Assembly: GCF_947489755.1 (NCBI RefSeq)
Contig: NZ_CANLFB010000005.1
Location: 106,847-170,846, forward strand
From: an uncultured Psychromonas sp.
GTDB lineage: Bacteria > Pseudomonadota > Gammaproteobacteria > Enterobacterales > Psychromonadaceae
Direction of reading: 5' to 3'
DNA: 64,000 nucleotides
The position numbers were made by a program, and so were the translations under genes. Shown here one piece after another: positions 40,052 through 51,401 of the stretch; the stretch's first letter is position 1; every line of letters starts with the position of its first letter. The notes under the pieces were generated by a model. That model ran no database searches. It saw nothing but the letters and a program-made list of their open reading frames with translations, and was not told the DNA's origin.

Positions 40052-42469
40052 CTAGAAAGTATCACCAATATTAAATGAGAATATTTCAGTCGTATCACCA
40101 TCATATTCTTTTAGCGGAACGGCTAAAGTAAAGACTAATGGTCCTAAAGGTGAAACCCACGTTAACTGAGTACCTAATGATGCACGAAGACGACCTGGTT
40201 TAGAGTAGTCTCCAGCATAATCACAATTATACGAACAAATATCTTTGTAGGCATCATTATCGAACTCGGTATCCCAGACTTCACCAGCATCAACAAACAA
40301 ACTACTTCTGACTTGACGAGCATAAGCTTCATCTAAGAACGGTACAGGGAAAATAAGTTCCGCACTCATTGTATATTTTGCATTACCACCAATAGCACTA
40401 TCAGTATAAGTCGCCGTTGCATTACCACTACTTACACCAGAATAAATGGCGCGAGGTCCGATACTATTACTCGAAAAGCCACGTACTGTTCTGTAGCCGC
40501 CAACATAATAGTTTTCAAAGAAAGGTAAAATTTGATCATTGCCTTCAAATGTACCATAACCGTTTCCGTAACCTAGGCTACCTCTTAATAAGGTTGTCCA
40601 ATCACCATTGTCAGTGATTCGCTGATAGTTACGAATATCAAAGTTCAATTTAAAAAACTGAAGGTCAGAACCTGGAACAGTAACTTTAGCGCGTAATGTA
40701 TGTGACATACCTTGCGTAGCCAATTGCCCTCTATCTAGATTATTACGTGTCCAAGTAGCAGTAAAATCAAAGTTTTTAAAGTTTGCGCTGCCGTCTGAAT
40801 CTTGTAGTGAACCGTAAATATCCCAAAACTTCTCTAACTGGGCATAGCCATTAACTTGAGAAATACCATTATTTTCCCAACCGAAACTAAACCCTAAACG
40901 GTTAATTTCGTTAATAGGAAAGCCCGTACTAAAGCTTAATCCATAAGTTGTATTAGTATAATCAACGATATTAGCCTCAGCAGCTTCAAATTTATCATAG
41001 TAAATACGCGCACCGCCACTTACACCATCTTTAGTTAAATAAGGTGTATCGTAACTAAGATCCGCACTCACACTATAATCATTAAATTTAGTTTGTAAGG
41101 AAACTTTATCGCCACTGCCTAAGAAGTTACTTTGTTGGATACCACCACTTAAACTAATACCAGAGTCAGTACCGAATCCTATACCAGCAGTGAAACTACC
41201 AGATGACTGCTCTTCTACATTAACATTCACATCCACTAAATCATCACTAACGCGGTCAGTATTGATGTCTACTTTAGAAAAGAAACCTAAACGATTTAAA
41301 CGTGCACGAGACGTTTCAAGGGCTTCGCTAGATAACCAACCGCCTTCCATTTGACGCATTTCACGACGTAATACAACATCTTTAGTTGTTGTATTACCCG
41401 ATATATTAATATATCGAACGTAACCTCTTTGGCCTGGATCAACAGAAAAATTAACCACAACCGTATTAGTTTCATCATCAATTTCAGGGTAGGTATTTAT
41501 TTCAGGGAAAGCATACCCTAGACGACCAAAGTACTTACGAATGCTTTGTTCTGAAGCAGACACATCAGACGCCGCGTAAACATCGCCTTTTGTGAATGAA
41601 ACTAAACTTTTAATGTCTTCATCGTAGCCAAGTAAGTCTCCAATAAAAGTCACATTTTTAACTTTATAAATGTCACCTTCATTAACATTAACCGTTACAT
41701 AAACACCTTTTTTATTAGGTCTTAAAGACACTTGAGTTTCATCAATTTTAAAACGAATATAACCACGGTCTAAGTAGTAACTTTTAATAACTTCTAAATC
41801 ACCGGCTAACTTTTGTTTTTGATAGTTATCATCTGCAAATAAATCCCACCACCCCCCAGAATCACTTAGCGTTAGTCGTTTCAATAATTGGGTATCGGTA
41901 TAAACGTCATTACCAACAATATTAATTTCTTCTATTTTTGCAGTTAAACCTTCACGAAACACAAACTGCACTGACACACGGTTTCTTGGTAAAGGTGTAA
42001 TGATCGTTTCAACTTGTGCACTGTACTTGCCGACACTGTGGTAAAAATCTTCTAAGCTTTTTTCAATACTGGTTAATGTTGTTCTATCGAGAGAGTCACC
42101 TACTTTTATTGATGAGGATTTAAGTGAATCTAATATCTGATCTTCAGATAATTTATCATTACCTGTTAACTCAATTGCACTGATTGTAGGACGTTCTTTA
42201 ACTTTAAAAATAAGCACAGAGCCATCTCTAAATAACTGAATAGATTCAAAGTAACTTGTACTATATAATTTTTTAATCGCTTGGGAGACATCATAGTCAT
42301 CAACGACATCACCTTCTCGTATTGGTAAGCTTAATAAGGCAGCACCTATCGTCACACGTTGAAGTCCTTTGAACTGTAAATCAGAAACAGTAAATTCTTC
42401 TGCCGAAGCAAAATTCGCAAAGCACCCTGTGACCGTTAGCGTCATCGCTAATAAATATTTCTTAAACAT
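40052..42469 (-). CDS. bamA: BamA, outer-membrane protein assembly factor
   Basis: An 805-residue outer-membrane protein. The signal peptide ends near NFASA/EEF (about residue 23). Five POTRA domains span about residues 24-420, followed by the 16-strand barrel, with the conserved RGF in [16 protein letters not shown]. The C-terminus ends in Phe, as expected of outer-membrane barrels. It is the essential core of the BAM complex. Two short inverted repeats lie in its 118-bp upstream region: TGCAC/GTGCA at 42489-42502 next to the ribosome-binding site, and AATGATA/TATCATT at 42552-42570. Confidence 0.98.
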   Translation of the reverse strand: MFKKYLLAMTLTVTGCFANFASAEEFTVSDLQFKGLQRVTIGAALLSLPIREGDVVDDYDVSQAIKKLYSTSYFESIQLFRDGSVLIFKVKERPTISAIELTGNDKLSEDQILDSLKSSSIKVGDSLDRTTLTSIEKSLEDFYHSVGKYSAQVETIITPLPRNRVSVQFVFREGLTAKIEEINIVGNDVYTDTQLLKRLTLSDSGGWWDLFADDNYQKQKLAGDLEVIKSYYLDRGYIRFKIDETQVSLRPNKKGVYVTVNVNEGDIYKVKNVTFIGDLLGYDEDIKSLVSFTKGDVYAASDVSASEQSIRKYFGRLGYAFPEINTYPEIDDETNTVVVNFSVDPGQRGYVRYINISGNTTTKDVVLRREMRQMEGGWLSSEALETSRARLNRLGFFSKVDINTDRVSDDLVDVNVNVEEQSSGSFTAGIGFGTDSGISLSGGIQQSNFLGSGDKVSLQTKFNDYSVSADLSYDTPYLTKDGVSGGARIYYDKFEAAEANIVDYTNTTYGLSFSTGFPINEINRLGFSFGWENNGISQVNGYAQLEKFWDIYGSLQDSDGSANFKNFDFTATWTRNNLDRGQLATQGMSHTLRAKVTVPGSDLQFFKLNFDIRNYQRITDNGDWTTLLRGSLGYGNGYGTFEGNDQILPFFENYYVGGYRTVRGFSSNSIGPRAIYSGVSSGNATATYTDSAIGGNAKYTMSAELIFPVPFLDEAYARQVRSSLFVDAGEVWDTEFDNDAYKDICSYNCDYAGDYSKPGRLRASLGTQLTWVSPLGPLVFTLAVPLKEYDGDTTEIFSFNIGDTF

Positions 42470-42587
42470 TATCTACAAAATCCTTTACTGCACTTTTGTG
42501 CAAAAAATAGTTTAAATGCACTCTTAATAGAGCTCAAAAACGACACAACTAAATGATAACAGCTATCATTGACGTTTTGTTCGTATT

Positions 42588-43964
42588 TTATAATAAATTA
42601 AAGTCATTCAGCAGTGCAATCGACATAAATGTCATTAATACAGCAGCACCTATTTTAAAACCAACTTCTTGTATTTTTTCAGAAACGGGTTTACCTTTTA
42701 TTGCTTCAATAAAGTAATACATTAAATGCCCACCGTCTAAAACAGGTAATGGAATCAAATTCATAATGCCTAAGTTAACACTAATTAAGGCAATAAACCC
42801 CAGGAAGTAAGCTACCCCATAATCAGCGCTCATTCCAGCACCTTTTGCAATGCCAACCGGGCCACTTAAGTTTTTAACAGACAAATCACCTGTCACTAAC
42901 TTAACAAGCGTAGAAAAAGTTAACTCTGTTAGTTGCCATGTTTTATCAAGGCCTTTAGTAAACGCCTCTACAACACCATATTTTAAACTAACTCTAAATT
43001 CATCAGGATATACATCTACTGTTGGTGCTAACCCTATATAACCTTGCAATGTACCGTCGGCAGCTTCACGGGTGTCAGGTAAGAGTGTTAATACTTGTTC
43101 ATTACCTTCTCTTTCAATGGTTAATTTAAGTTTATTATTAGCATTTTTTTGAATAATGTTAACAAACTGTTGCCAGTCATTTAATGCAATGCCATCGATT
43201 GAAATAAGTTTATCACCTACTATTAAACCACTGCGTTGAGATGCACTGTCATCAGCAACAGAGTCAGCCACAAGGTAAACTTTAGGAGAATAAGGAATAA
43301 AACCTAAACTTCTAATAACAGATTCTTTTTTTGGTTCAAATTTCCAATTGTCTAATGAGACTGTATAAGTTTGGCTTGGTTCATTAACTATTTGTGAGTC
43401 TGACCTCATAAATGGTGTAATGCTTAGCTCGAAATTAGACTCGCCAATTTGATCAACAAGTAGTAGATTTAAAGCTTCCCAATCGTTAACAACTTGTCCA
43501 TTAACTGATGTTATTTGAAATTGTTTTTGCTCGGAGATAATACTTGCAGGAGAGTTTTCAGTAACATGGCTGATAATAGGTTTAGCACTGTTTACACCAA
43601 TCGTATACATCAAGAAAAAGGCAACAATGGCTAATAAGAAGTTGGCAATAGGACCAGCAGCAACGATCGCAATGCGTTGCCAAACTGTTTTTTTATCAAA
43701 GGCAAATTCAGATAATTCATCTGGTACCTCTTCGACACGTCCATCGAGCATTTTAACATAACCGCCCAATGGAATAGCAGCAATAACAAACTCAGTACCC
43801 TGTTTATCTAATTTTTTAAAAAGCACTTTACCGAAGCCAATAGAAAAGCGATGTACTTTCACGTTGCAACGACGGGCTACCCAGAAATGCCCATACTCAT
43901 GAATGGCTACTAAAATGCTTAAAGCAATAATAAATGCAGCGGTATTCCAAATGAAATCTAACAA
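42588..43964 (-). CDS. rseP: RseP, site-2 intramembrane zinc protease
   Basis: A 458-residue inner-membrane protease. The zinc motif HEYGH is at residues 22-26 in the first membrane segment. Two tandem PDZ domains (about 125-310) lie in the periplasmic region. The third zinc ligand is in the [11 protein letters not shown] motif near the C-terminus. It cleaves RseA after DegS to release sigma-E in the envelope stress response. It overlaps dxr by 7 bp and precedes bamA, whose product's substrates generate the stress signal. Confidence 0.97.
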   Translation of the reverse strand: MLDFIWNTAAFIIALSILVAIHEYGHFWVARRCNVKVHRFSIGFGKVLFKKLDKQGTEFVIAAIPLGGYVKMLDGRVEEVPDELSEFAFDKKTVWQRIAIVAAGPIANFLLAIVAFFLMYTIGVNSAKPIISHVTENSPASIISEQKQFQITSVNGQVVNDWEALNLLLVDQIGESNFELSITPFMRSDSQIVNEPSQTYTVSLDNWKFEPKKESVIRSLGFIPYSPKVYLVADSVADDSASQRSGLIVGDKLISIDGIALNDWQQFVNIIQKNANNKLKLTIEREGNEQVLTLLPDTREAADGTLQGYIGLAPTVDVYPDEFRVSLKYGVVEAFTKGLDKTWQLTELTFSTLVKLVTGDLSVKNLSGPVGIAKGAGMSADYGVAYFLGFIALISVNLGIMNLIPLPVLDGGHLMYYFIEAIKGKPVSEKIQEVGFKIGAAVLMTFMSIALLNDFNLL

Positions 43965-45157
43965 ATCGTACCTCTATTAATAAACTCCATAGCAGAGTTC
44001 CTTGCCATTTTATCTATAACTAATAACTCGTCAATTGATGATACTGCTTGATGTGTTAATTGATTTAACACATGTTCGACTACAGTAGGGATGCCTGTAA
44101 ATTGAATACGTTCATCTAAAAAGGCTTGTACTGCTATTTCATTAGCGGCATTGAGTGTTGTGGTTGCATGTTGCCCTTCATAACAGGCTTGTATTGCTAA
44201 TTTCAGACACGGATAGCGACTATAGTCTGGTTCGACAAAAGTAAAGTTAGCAGAGTTAAAGAAGTCAAAGCCTTCTGCGCCACTTAGTATCCGCTTCTCG
44301 CCCCCCATTACATGCGCGATAGGTATTCGCATATCGGCGTTACCCATTTGAGCAATAACGCTACCGTCTTTATATTGCACCATTGAATGAATAACTGATT
44401 GAGGATGGATGATTACTTTTAGCTGATCTTTATTCGTGTTAAATAACCACCTTGCTTCAATGTACTCAAGGCCTTTATTCATCATTGTCGCAGAGTCGAT
44501 TGAAATTTTAGGTCCCATCGACCAATTAGGATGTTTAATGGCTTCATCAGGGGTAATAGCACTAAATTCATTTAATGACTTAGTTAAGAATGGTCCGCCA
44601 GATCCCGTTAATAATATCTTTGAAACGCCGCCCAAACTTAAATCACAATGTCCAATGCTATCTTGTAACGTTGGAGACATTGATTGGAAGATGGCATTAT
44701 GTTCACTATCCACAGGCCATAATTTAGCACCAGACTGCTTAACTGCATCAATGAATAACGCACCAGACATGACTAATGATTCTTTATTCGCTAAGAAAAT
44801 TTCTTTCCCCGCATAAACCGCAGCAAGTGTAGTTTTCAGACCTGCAGCGCCTACGATTGCAGCCATAACGGAATCTATCTCAGTGCTGCCCAGTAGAGAA
44901 AGCACTTCTTCTTCAGGTAATACTTGGCAGTTTAATTTATTATGTTCTAGTTGCTGCTTTAGCTGTAAAGCAGATTGGTCGTTAGATAAGGCAACATAAG
45001 AGGGTTCAAACTCAATACACAGAGCTAACATCTTATCAACATTAGTCGCCGCATATAAAAATTGAACATTGTATAAACTAGGGTTATGGCGACATACGCT
45101 TAACGTACTATCACCAATAGACCCTGTTGCACCCAATACCGCTAGATTTTTCATCAT
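43958..45157 (-). CDS. dxr: Dxr (IspC), 1-deoxy-D-xylulose 5-phosphate reductoisomerase
   Basis: A 399-residue enzyme with the NADPH-binding [12 protein letters not shown], the conserved LANKESLV, the metal-binding [11 protein letters not shown] and the active-site loop [23 protein letters not shown] (quoted in parts: [11 protein letters not shown], then [12 protein letters not shown]). It makes methylerythritol 4-phosphate, the committed step of non-mevalonate isoprenoid synthesis. That pathway feeds UppS, encoded two genes upstream. Its first base coincides with the last base of cdsA. Confidence 0.98.
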   Translation of the reverse strand: MMKNLAVLGATGSIGDSTLSVCRHNPSLYNVQFLYAATNVDKMLALCIEFEPSYVALSNDQSALQLKQQLEHNKLNCQVLPEEEVLSLLGSTEIDSVMAAIVGAAGLKTTLAAVYAGKEIFLANKESLVMSGALFIDAVKQSGAKLWPVDSEHNAIFQSMSPTLQDSIGHCDLSLGGVSKILLTGSGGPFLTKSLNEFSAITPDEAIKHPNWSMGPKISIDSATMMNKGLEYIEARWLFNTNKDQLKVIIHPQSVIHSMVQYKDGSVIAQMGNADMRIPIAHVMGGEKRILSGAEGFDFFNSANFTFVEPDYSRYPCLKLAIQACYEGQHATTTLNAANEIAVQAFLDERIQFTGIPTVVEHVLNQLTHQAVSSIDELLVIDKMARNSAMEFINRGTIC

Positions 45158-46008
45158 TAAATTAGCCAGTAGATATATATAAAGGCAAATACAGGAACAG
45201 CAGCTGTTAAACTATCAATGCGATCTAATATACCGCCATGCCCTGGTAATAAATTACTACTGTCTTTTAGGCCAGCTTCTCGCTTAAATACACTTTCAGT
45301 TAAATCACCTAAAGCAGAGACTAAAGTTGTGATAATTGAAGCGGCAAAAAATACTGCCATTTTTTCAGATGAAATAGCAAAGAAAGTACTCGCGAAATAA
45401 GCGACAACAACCGCACTAACTAAACCGCCCACAAGCCCTTCAATTGTTTTACCAGGACTCACATTAGGCGCTAATTTATGTTTACCAAATTGTTTTCCTG
45501 CAAAATAAGCACCAGAATCAGCAGCCCACACCAATAAGCACACGTACATTACAAGTTGCGCACCAAAATAGAAGTCATGATGCATATTCATTGAGCGTAA
45601 AACAACAAGTCCCCAAAAAAATGGAATTAAGGTTAACAGGCCAAAAATACCTTTTATTACCTTATTTGATCGCCACAGGGTTGCCGAGGTTGGGTAACGT
45701 ACTACCATGACTAAAGCAATACACCACCAAGCAGCAGCAACTGAAAGTCCATAAATAATATATTGGTTTGGCAATTCACCAGTCCAAATAGCACTTACTG
45801 GCATCAACATTAATGTAATACCAAGTATTAGACCAAAAATATAAAGGATGGCAGAAGAAGGTTCCTTACTCACAAAACCAGCCCATTCTTTACTTGCAAG
45901 TAAAAAGACACCCGCTGCAAATAACATAAAGAATTTAAGTGGTAAAAAGAAAATAGCCGCAATGGCTAATGGCGCTAATACAAGCGCAGTTATAATTCGT
46001 TGCTTCAC
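45157..46008 (-). CDS. cdsA: CdsA, phosphatidate cytidylyltransferase
   Basis: A 283-residue polytopic membrane enzyme with about eight hydrophobic segments. The CDP-diglyceride synthase signature is complete: [21 protein letters not shown] then ILDRIDS. It converts phosphatidic acid and CTP to CDP-diacylglycerol, the precursor of all bacterial phospholipids. It lies between uppS and dxr, the common gammaproteobacterial order. Confidence 0.97.
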   Translation of the reverse strand: MKQRIITALVLAPLAIAAIFFLPLKFFMLFAAGVFLLASKEWAGFVSKEPSSAILYIFGLILGITLMLMPVSAIWTGELPNQYIIYGLSVAAAWWCIALVMVVRYPTSATLWRSNKVIKGIFGLLTLIPFFWGLVVLRSMNMHHDFYFGAQLVMYVCLLVWAADSGAYFAGKQFGKHKLAPNVSPGKTIEGLVGGLVSAVVVAYFASTFFAISSEKMAVFFAASIITTLVSALGDLTESVFKREAGLKDSSNLLPGHGGILDRIDSLTAAVPVFAFIYIYWLI

Positions 46009-46059
46009 AGAAAATTCCCGTTTTTTTATCTGTAGGCTATAAAGTTGCTTCCGGTAAAA

Positions 46060-46788
46060 TTAGCAGTTAACTTGTGCGCTAGTTTGTCCAAAACGTCGCT
46101 CTTTACCTGAAAATACATCTAATGCTAATTGGAAGGCTTCACCATCAAAATCTGGCCATAATACATCGGTAAAATACATTTCTGCATAAGCAAGCTGCCA
46201 CAATAAAAAATTACTAATACGATAATCACCGCCAGTACGAATCATTAAATCAACATCGGGTAAGTCACCCAATGTTAATGTCTGACCGACTAACTCTTCA
46301 TCGATATCATCAATATTTAATTCGCCACTTTGAACCTGAGTTGCGATTTTTCTAGTCGCATTAGTCATATCCCAACGACCACCATAGTTAGCAGCAACAT
46401 TTAATGCTAACCCTGTATTATTTTTTGTTAGCTCTTGGCCTTCATGCACTTTTTTTTGTAATCGGTCACTAAAACCAGATATATCACCAATGATATTTAG
46501 CTTAATGTTACTTTTATGCAGTTTTTTTATTTCGCGCCCTAACACAATAAAAAACAACTCCATTAACATACTGACTTCTTGTTCAGGACGTTTCCAATTT
46601 TCACTGCTAAAAGCAAAAATAGTCAATGCTTCAAGTTCATTATCTCTTGCGAAAGTAATTGTTTTACGCAGGGCTTTTACACCGTGTTTATGCCCAAAAA
46701 TACGGTGTTTTCCTTGTCTTTCAGACCAACGGCCATTCCCATCCATAATGATAGCGACATGTTTAGGGAAATTATTTTTAGACGTCAC
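46060..46788 (-). CDS. uppS: UppS (IspU), undecaprenyl diphosphate synthase
   Basis: A 242-residue cis-prenyltransferase. The conserved HVAIIMDGNGRW contains catalytic D16; TIFAFSSENWKRP and DLMIRTGGDYRISNFLLWQLAY (given in parts: DLMIRTGGDYRISNF, LLWQLAY) are the other signature regions. It makes the C55 carrier for peptidoglycan and O-antigen synthesis. It follows frr after a 72-bp gap with a terminator-like hairpin. Confidence 0.98.
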   Translation of the reverse strand: MTSKNNFPKHVAIIMDGNGRWSERQGKHRIFGHKHGVKALRKTITFARDNELEALTIFAFSSENWKRPEQEVSMLMELFFIVLGREIKKLHKSNIKLNIIGDISGFSDRLQKKVHEGQELTKNNTGLALNVAANYGGRWDMTNATRKIATQVQSGELNIDDIDEELVGQTLTLGDLPDVDLMIRTGGDYRISNFLLWQLAYAEMYFTDVLWPDFDGEAFQLALDVFSGKERRFGQTSAQVNC

Positions 46789-46812
46789 AGTAATCCTTTA
46801 CAAAAAATAAAA

Positions 46813-46839
46813 TGCACCAAATACCGAGTAGAAGGTGCA
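46813..46839 (-). terminator. Terminator-like hairpin after frr
   Basis: TGCACC and GGTGCA pair around a 15-nt loop; on the leftward strand a TTTTATTTTTT tract follows. It probably ends or attenuates pyrH-frr transcription before uppS. Confidence 0.65.
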
Positions 46840-46860
46840 CTAATTAAATATGATCTAAAA

Positions 46861-47418
46861 CTAAACTTCTAACAATTCAGCTTCTTTCACTGCTAATACT
46901 TCGTCTACTTTCTTGATGCTTTCATTAGTCACTTTCTGTACTAACTCTTCACCTTGACGTTGCTGATCTTCACTGATTTCTTTTTCTTTCTCTAGATCTT
47001 TAAAATCACCATTGGCATCACGACGAATATTACGGATAGCAACACGCGTGTTTTCTGCTTCACCACGAACAACTTTGATCAAGTCTTTACGACGCTCTTC
47101 TGTTAATGGTGGTAAAGGAATTCGAATAACAGTACCAGCAGACATCGGGTTTAAACCTAAGTTAGAGCCCATGATTGCTTTTTCTACCGCTGCGATTAAT
47201 GTTGCATCAAATACAGTAATCGTTAATGTACGAGCATCTTCAGTAGATACGTTACCTACTTGACGTAATGGTGTATTAGAACCGTAATATGGCACCATAA
47301 TGCCATCAAGTAAACTTGGGTGAGCACGGCCAGTACGTACTTTCGCTAATTGGCTCTTAAATGACTCGATACTTTTATTCATACGAGTTTGTGCGTCATC
47401 TTTGATTTCGTTAATCAT
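46861..47418 (-). CDS. frr: Frr, ribosome recycling factor
   Basis: A 185-residue, tRNA-shaped two-domain protein, the standard length. Conserved motifs include [31 protein letters not shown] and [13 protein letters not shown] [16 protein letters not shown]. With EF-G it splits post-termination ribosomes. It lies in the rpsB-tsf-pyrH-frr order. Confidence 0.98.
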   Translation of the reverse strand: MINEIKDDAQTRMNKSIESFKSQLAKVRTGRAHPSLLDGIMVPYYGSNTPLRQVGNVSTEDARTLTITVFDATLIAAVEKAIMGSNLGLNPMSAGTVIRIPLPPLTEERRKDLIKVVRGEAENTRVAIRNIRRDANGDFKDLEKEKEISEDQQRQGEELVQKVTNESIKKVDEVLAVKEAELLEV

Positions 47419-47501
47419 ATCTACTTTCCTAACTTATTGGTCATTATCAGACTTTGTTACTCATTTTGGCAACAAGAATTGTTAATAGTTACTTATTTTA
47501 A

Positions 47502-48242
47502 TTAAATATTTTCTGCAGCATGAGTGATCGTTGTACCTTCGTCACCACCTAATACTACACGGCTTAATGCACCAGGTTTATTCATGTTAAACACACGAAT
47601 AGGTAAACTGTGGTCTCTTGCTAACGTAAAGGCAGCTAAGTCCATTACTTGTAATTCTTTTTCTAAAACGGTTTGGTAGTCTAAAACACTGTATAATTTA
47701 GCATCTGGGTTTTTAACTGGGTCTGCATCGTAAACACCATCTACTTTTGTCCCTTTCAATACCGCATCCGCTTCAATCTCAATACCGCGTAAACAAGCAG
47801 CAGAGTCAGTTGTAAAAAATGGATTACCTGTACCAGCGGCAAAAATAACAACCGTACCTAGTTTCAAATATTTAATAGCTTCAGCCCAGTTATAATCATC
47901 ACAAACACCATTCAATGGAATAGCTGACATTAAACGAGAATTTACATGTGAACGATGTAATGCATCACGCATTGCCAATCCATTCATCACTGTTGCTAAC
48001 ATGCCCATGTGATCACCAACAACACGGTTCATACCAGCTTGTGCTAGACCTGCACCACGGAATATATTACCACCACCAATAACTAAACCAACTTGCACAC
48101 CAGATTCGATTAAAGATTTAATCTCTAATGCCATACGATCCAATACTTTAGGATCAATACCGAACCCTTCTTCACCAACGAGTGCTTCGCCACTCAATTT
48201 CAATAAAATACGACGATAAGCAGATTTAGGGTTAGTGCTCAT
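47502..48242 (-). CDS. pyrH: PyrH, UMP kinase
   Basis: A 246-residue amino-acid-kinase-fold UMP kinase. Conserved elements are [29 protein letters not shown], the [17 protein letters not shown] segment and [13 protein letters not shown]. It phosphorylates UMP to UDP and in E. coli is activated by GTP and inhibited by UTP. It is located between tsf and frr. Confidence 0.98.
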   Translation of the reverse strand: MSTNPKSAYRRILLKLSGEALVGEEGFGIDPKVLDRMALEIKSLIESGVQVGLVIGGGNIFRGAGLAQAGMNRVVGDHMGMLATVMNGLAMRDALHRSHVNSRLMSAIPLNGVCDDYNWAEAIKYLKLGTVVIFAAGTGNPFFTTDSAACLRGIEIEADAVLKGTKVDGVYDADPVKNPDAKLYSVLDYQTVLEKELQVMDLAAFTLARDHSLPIRVFNMNKPGALSRVVLGGDEGTTITHAAENI

Positions 48243-48360
48243 AATTTCATTCCTTAAGTTGAAATAATACCGATTTTTTAAAAAAATTATAAAAATAAAT
48301 TTAAAAAATAGGTCTTAAACTGGCCATTAAACAGGCAAATTATCTTACTTTTTAATATAA

Positions 48361-48387
48361 AAGAACCGCAGCTATGCCGCGGTTCTT
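48361..48387 (-). terminator. Terminator downstream of tsf
   Basis: AAGAACCGC and GCGGTTCTT form a 9-bp stem with a 9-nt loop, followed by TTTTATATT on the leftward strand, between tsf and pyrH. Confidence 0.75.
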
Positions 48388-48438
48388 ATTTACAACGGTT
48401 CAATGCTAAAAAACATCACCTATTGCACCTGAATAAAA

Positions 48439-49308
48439 TTACTTAGCAGCGGCCATTGTAGCAGCAACTTCAGCAGCAAAATCTTCAGTTTTCTTTTCAA
48501 TACCTTCACCAACTTCTAAACGGATGAAAGAGACAACGTCTGCATTCGCACCTTTAAGAAGTTTAGCAACAGTCATTGATGGATCTTTAATGAAAGATTG
48601 ACCAGTTAAACTTACTTCACCAGTAAATTTAGCCATACGACCATTAACCATCTTCTCTGCTATCTCAGCTGGCTTACCGCTTTCGATTGCAATTTGTAAT
48701 TGAATTTCTTTTTCTTTAGCAACTACGTCTGCAGGTACATCTTCAGGTTTAACAAACTGAGGAGATGCAGCAGCAACATGCATTGCGATATCTTTAGCTA
48801 GGTCAGCGTCACCGCCAGTTAACACAGAGATAACACCGATTTTACGGCCATGTACGTAAGCGCCTAGGTTTTCACCTTCAACGATTTGTAAACGACGTAC
48901 AGAAATGTTTTCGCCAATTTTAGCAACTAAAAGTTCACGCGCTTCTTCAACAGTTGTTTCGTCGTAAGCTTGTGAGCTAAGTGCTTCAACAGTATCAATT
49001 TTGTTTGCAAGTGCGATATCAGCTACTTTTTCAGCAAATGCTAAGAAGCTTTTATCCATAGCAACGAAGTCTGTTTCACAGTTTACTTCGATGATTAATG
49101 CTGTAGTACCATTAGTTTTTGCAAAAATTGCACCTTCAGCAGCAATACGGCCTGCTTTTTTAGCGGCTTTGATTGCACCTGATTTACGCATGTTTTCAAT
49201 TGCAAGCTCGATGTCGCCATCTGCTTCAACTAATGCTTTTTTACAATCCATCATACCCGCAGCTGTGCGGTCACGAAGTTCTTTAACTTGCTGAGCTGTA
49301 ATAGCCAT
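48439..49308 (-). CDS. tsf: Tsf, elongation factor Ts
   Basis: 289 residues from the ATG at 49308 ([20 protein letters not shown]); the frame is open 20 codons further without family support. The N-terminal UBA-like region, [16 protein letters not shown] and the [10 protein letters not shown] motif in the core are typical. It is the nucleotide-exchange factor for EF-Tu. It is co-transcribed with rpsB, after a 100-bp gap with two short hairpins (AGGGG/CCCCT and AACCAAT/ATTGGTT). Confidence 0.98.
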   Translation of the reverse strand: MAITAQQVKELRDRTAAGMMDCKKALVEADGDIELAIENMRKSGAIKAAKKAGRIAAEGAIFAKTNGTTALIIEVNCETDFVAMDKSFLAFAEKVADIALANKIDTVEALSSQAYDETTVEEARELLVAKIGENISVRRLQIVEGENLGAYVHGRKIGVISVLTGGDADLAKDIAMHVAAASPQFVKPEDVPADVVAKEKEIQLQIAIESGKPAEIAEKMVNGRMAKFTGEVSLTGQSFIKDPSMTVAKLLKGANADVVSFIRLEVGEGIEKKTEDFAAEVAATMAAAK

Positions 49309-49408
49309 TGTTTGATTTCCTATTTTAATTCTATAAAAAAAGGGGCCATATAGACCCCTGATAACCAACCAATGATTGGTTAATAAGAGCTTCTATTATT
49401 AGAAGAAC

Positions 49409-50140
49409 TTATTTTTCAGCTGTTTCTTCTTCAACGAAGCCTTCAGCTACTACTACTTCTGCAGTACGGCCTTCTTTAACAGCTTCAGCAGCTGCATTTA
49501 AGTAAAGCTTAACTGCACGGATAGCATCATCATTACCAGGTACGATGTAATCGATGTTATCAGGACAAGAGTTAGTATCTACAACAGCGATAACAGGAAT
49601 TCCTAGGTTATTCGCTTCTTTAATTGCAATGTGCTCGTGATCAGCATCGATTACGAAGATTACATCTGGGATACCGCCCATGTTTTTGATACCACCAAGT
49701 GTTTTTTCAAGTTTCTCTAATTCACGAGTACGCATAAGCGCTTCTTTCTTAGTTAACTTGTCAAAAGTACCGTCTTGGCTTTGAACTTCAAGATCTTTCA
49801 AACGCTTGATTGATTGACGAACTGTTTTCCAGTTAGTCAACATACCACCTAACCAGCGGTGATCAACGTAGAATTGGTCACATGCGATTGCAGCTTCTTT
49901 AACAGCTTCTGAAGCTGCACGTTTAGTACCAACAAAAAGGACTTTACCTTTTTTAGATGCTTTAGCTTCTAGGAAGTTAAGCGCTTGGTTAAACATAGGA
50001 ACTGTTTTTTCAAGGTTGATGATATGAACTTTATTACGAGCACCAAAAATGAATGGTTTCATTTTTGGGTTCCAGTAACGAGTTTGGTGACCGAAGTGAA
50101 CGCCTGCTTGTAGCATATCGCGCATTGATACTGTTGCCAT
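49409..50140 (-). CDS. rpsB: RpsB, 30S ribosomal protein S2
   Basis: A 243-residue S2. Motifs include [59 protein letters not shown] and [14 protein letters not shown]. The strong AAAGGAAA Shine-Dalgarno and a conserved-looking leader precede it. It heads the leftward cluster; S2 represses rpsB-tsf translation in E. coli through such a leader. Confidence 0.99.
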   Translation of the reverse strand: MATVSMRDMLQAGVHFGHQTRYWNPKMKPFIFGARNKVHIINLEKTVPMFNQALNFLEAKASKKGKVLFVGTKRAASEAVKEAAIACDQFYVDHRWLGGMLTNWKTVRQSIKRLKDLEVQSQDGTFDKLTKKEALMRTRELEKLEKTLGGIKNMGGIPDVIFVIDADHEHIAIKEANNLGIPVIAVVDTNSCPDNIDYIVPGNDDAIRAVKLYLNAAAEAVKEGRTAEVVVAEGFVEEETAEK

Positions 50141-50149
50141 TTGAATTTC

Positions 50150-50230
50150 CTTTTAGGGGGTTAGGCCTCCACACATCCCATACACTCGACCATTAATTTC
50201 TTAAACAGAAAAAGGCACCCCGAGTGACGT
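50150..50230 (-). promoter_or_regulatory. rpsB leader, candidate S2 autoregulatory element
   Basis: On the leftward strand the leader contains TATGGGATGTGTGGAGGCCT followed by AACCCCC, then the Shine-Dalgarno. From memory, this resembles the conserved rpsB 5' leader of gammaproteobacteria. Upstream CACTCG (read leftward, 50226-50221) can pair with CGAGTG (50188-50183), giving a larger fold. The rest of the 399-bp rpsB/map gap holds no gene. Confidence 0.55.
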
Positions 50231-50494
50231 GTCGATGCGTGTGTGTTATTTAAGTAATAATCCTTTATATTCAACACATTACATGTGAAGAATGGATTAT
50301 CCTGATTATTTAAGAAAGCGACTAAAAAATTAATCTATCAATCTCGGAGCGCTTTATACCACAGCCAACCGATTATCTCAATAAATAGTGTGTTAATTAG
50401 CATATTTTTAAACGTCTTTTCTTTACTTAAAATACTCGCTGGTTGTGAGGGTTTGTTAGTATTATTTTATCTAGCACCGAAGGCTAAAACTCTT

Positions 50495-50500
50495 TATAAT
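50495..50500 (+). promoter_or_regulatory. Candidate -10 element for map
   Basis: A perfect TATAAT lies 40 bp before the map ATG. No convincing -35 is seen at 16-18 bp upstream (nearest TAGCAC), so the assignment is tentative. Confidence 0.35.
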
Positions 50501-50539
50501 TACGGTATAAACATTTTATTCAAAGTATAGAGATATCAC

Positions 50540-51328
50540 ATGTCTGGACTAATTAAAACTGCTCAAGAAATAGAAAAAATGCGTATTGCTGGCCAACAAG
50601 CTGCAGATGTATTAACCATGATTGAACCTTATGTTAAAAAAGGTGTAACCACTAACGAACTAAATCAGCTATGCCATGATTTTATCGTTAATGAGCAAGG
50701 AGGGATTCCAGCTCCATTGAACTACCACGGATTTCCTAAATCTATCTGTACCTCATTAAACTATGTGGTATGCCATGGTATTCCCAACGATAAGCCTTTA
50801 AAAGAAGGTGATGTATTAAATATAGATATCACCGTTATTAAAGATGGCTACCACGGTGACACATCTAAAATGTTTATGGTTGGAAAACCCTCTATCTTGG
50901 CAGATCGTTTAGCGCGCGTAACACAAGAATGTTTATACATCGGTATTAAAATGGTTAAGCCTGGTGCTCGTTTAGGCGATATCGGTGCTGCTATCCAAAA
51001 ACACGCAGAAAATCACAACTATTCAATCGTACGTGAATATTGTGGACACGGTATTGGTGCAGGATTCCACGAAGAACCACAAGTATTACATTACGGTAAG
51101 AAAGGCACTGGTGAAGTATTAAAAGCTGGTCAGTGTTTTACTATTGAACCAATGCTTAATGCGGGTAAACGTGATTGTAAAGTATTAAAAGATGAATGGA
51201 CTGTTGTGACTAAAGATAAAAAATTATCTGCGCAATGGGAACATACATTGTTAGTGACTGAAACAGGTGTTGAGATTTTGACACTGCGCCCAGAAGAAAC
51301 AATTGAGCGAATCATTAACCCAGAATAA
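50540..51328 (+). CDS. map: Map, methionine aminopeptidase type I
   Basis: A 262-residue metallopeptidase. Metal-binding residues are visible in NIDITVIKDGYHGDTSKM (two Asp), YCGHGIGAGFHEEPQ (His), FTIEPMLNAG (Glu) and WTVVTKDKKLSAQWEHT (Glu). It removes the N-terminal Met from nascent proteins. It is divergent from rpsB, as in E. coli, and glnD follows after 73 bp. Confidence 0.98.
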   Translation: MSGLIKTAQEIEKMRIAGQQAADVLTMIEPYVKKGVTTNELNQLCHDFIVNEQGGIPAPLNYHGFPKSICTSLNYVVCHGIPNDKPLKEGDVLNIDITVIKDGYHGDTSKMFMVGKPSILADRLARVTQECLYIGIKMVKPGARLGDIGAAIQKHAENHNYSIVREYCGHGIGAGFHEEPQVLHYGKKGTGEVLKAGQCFTIEPMLNAGKRDCKVLKDEWTVVTKDKKLSAQWEHTLLVTETGVEILTLRPEETIERIINPE

Positions 51329-51401
51329 ATATGAATTAAGCCTGCTTTCTTAGCATAATTTTTTAGCATAAGTAATGCAGGCTTCAACATTGAGGCTTTA
51401 A

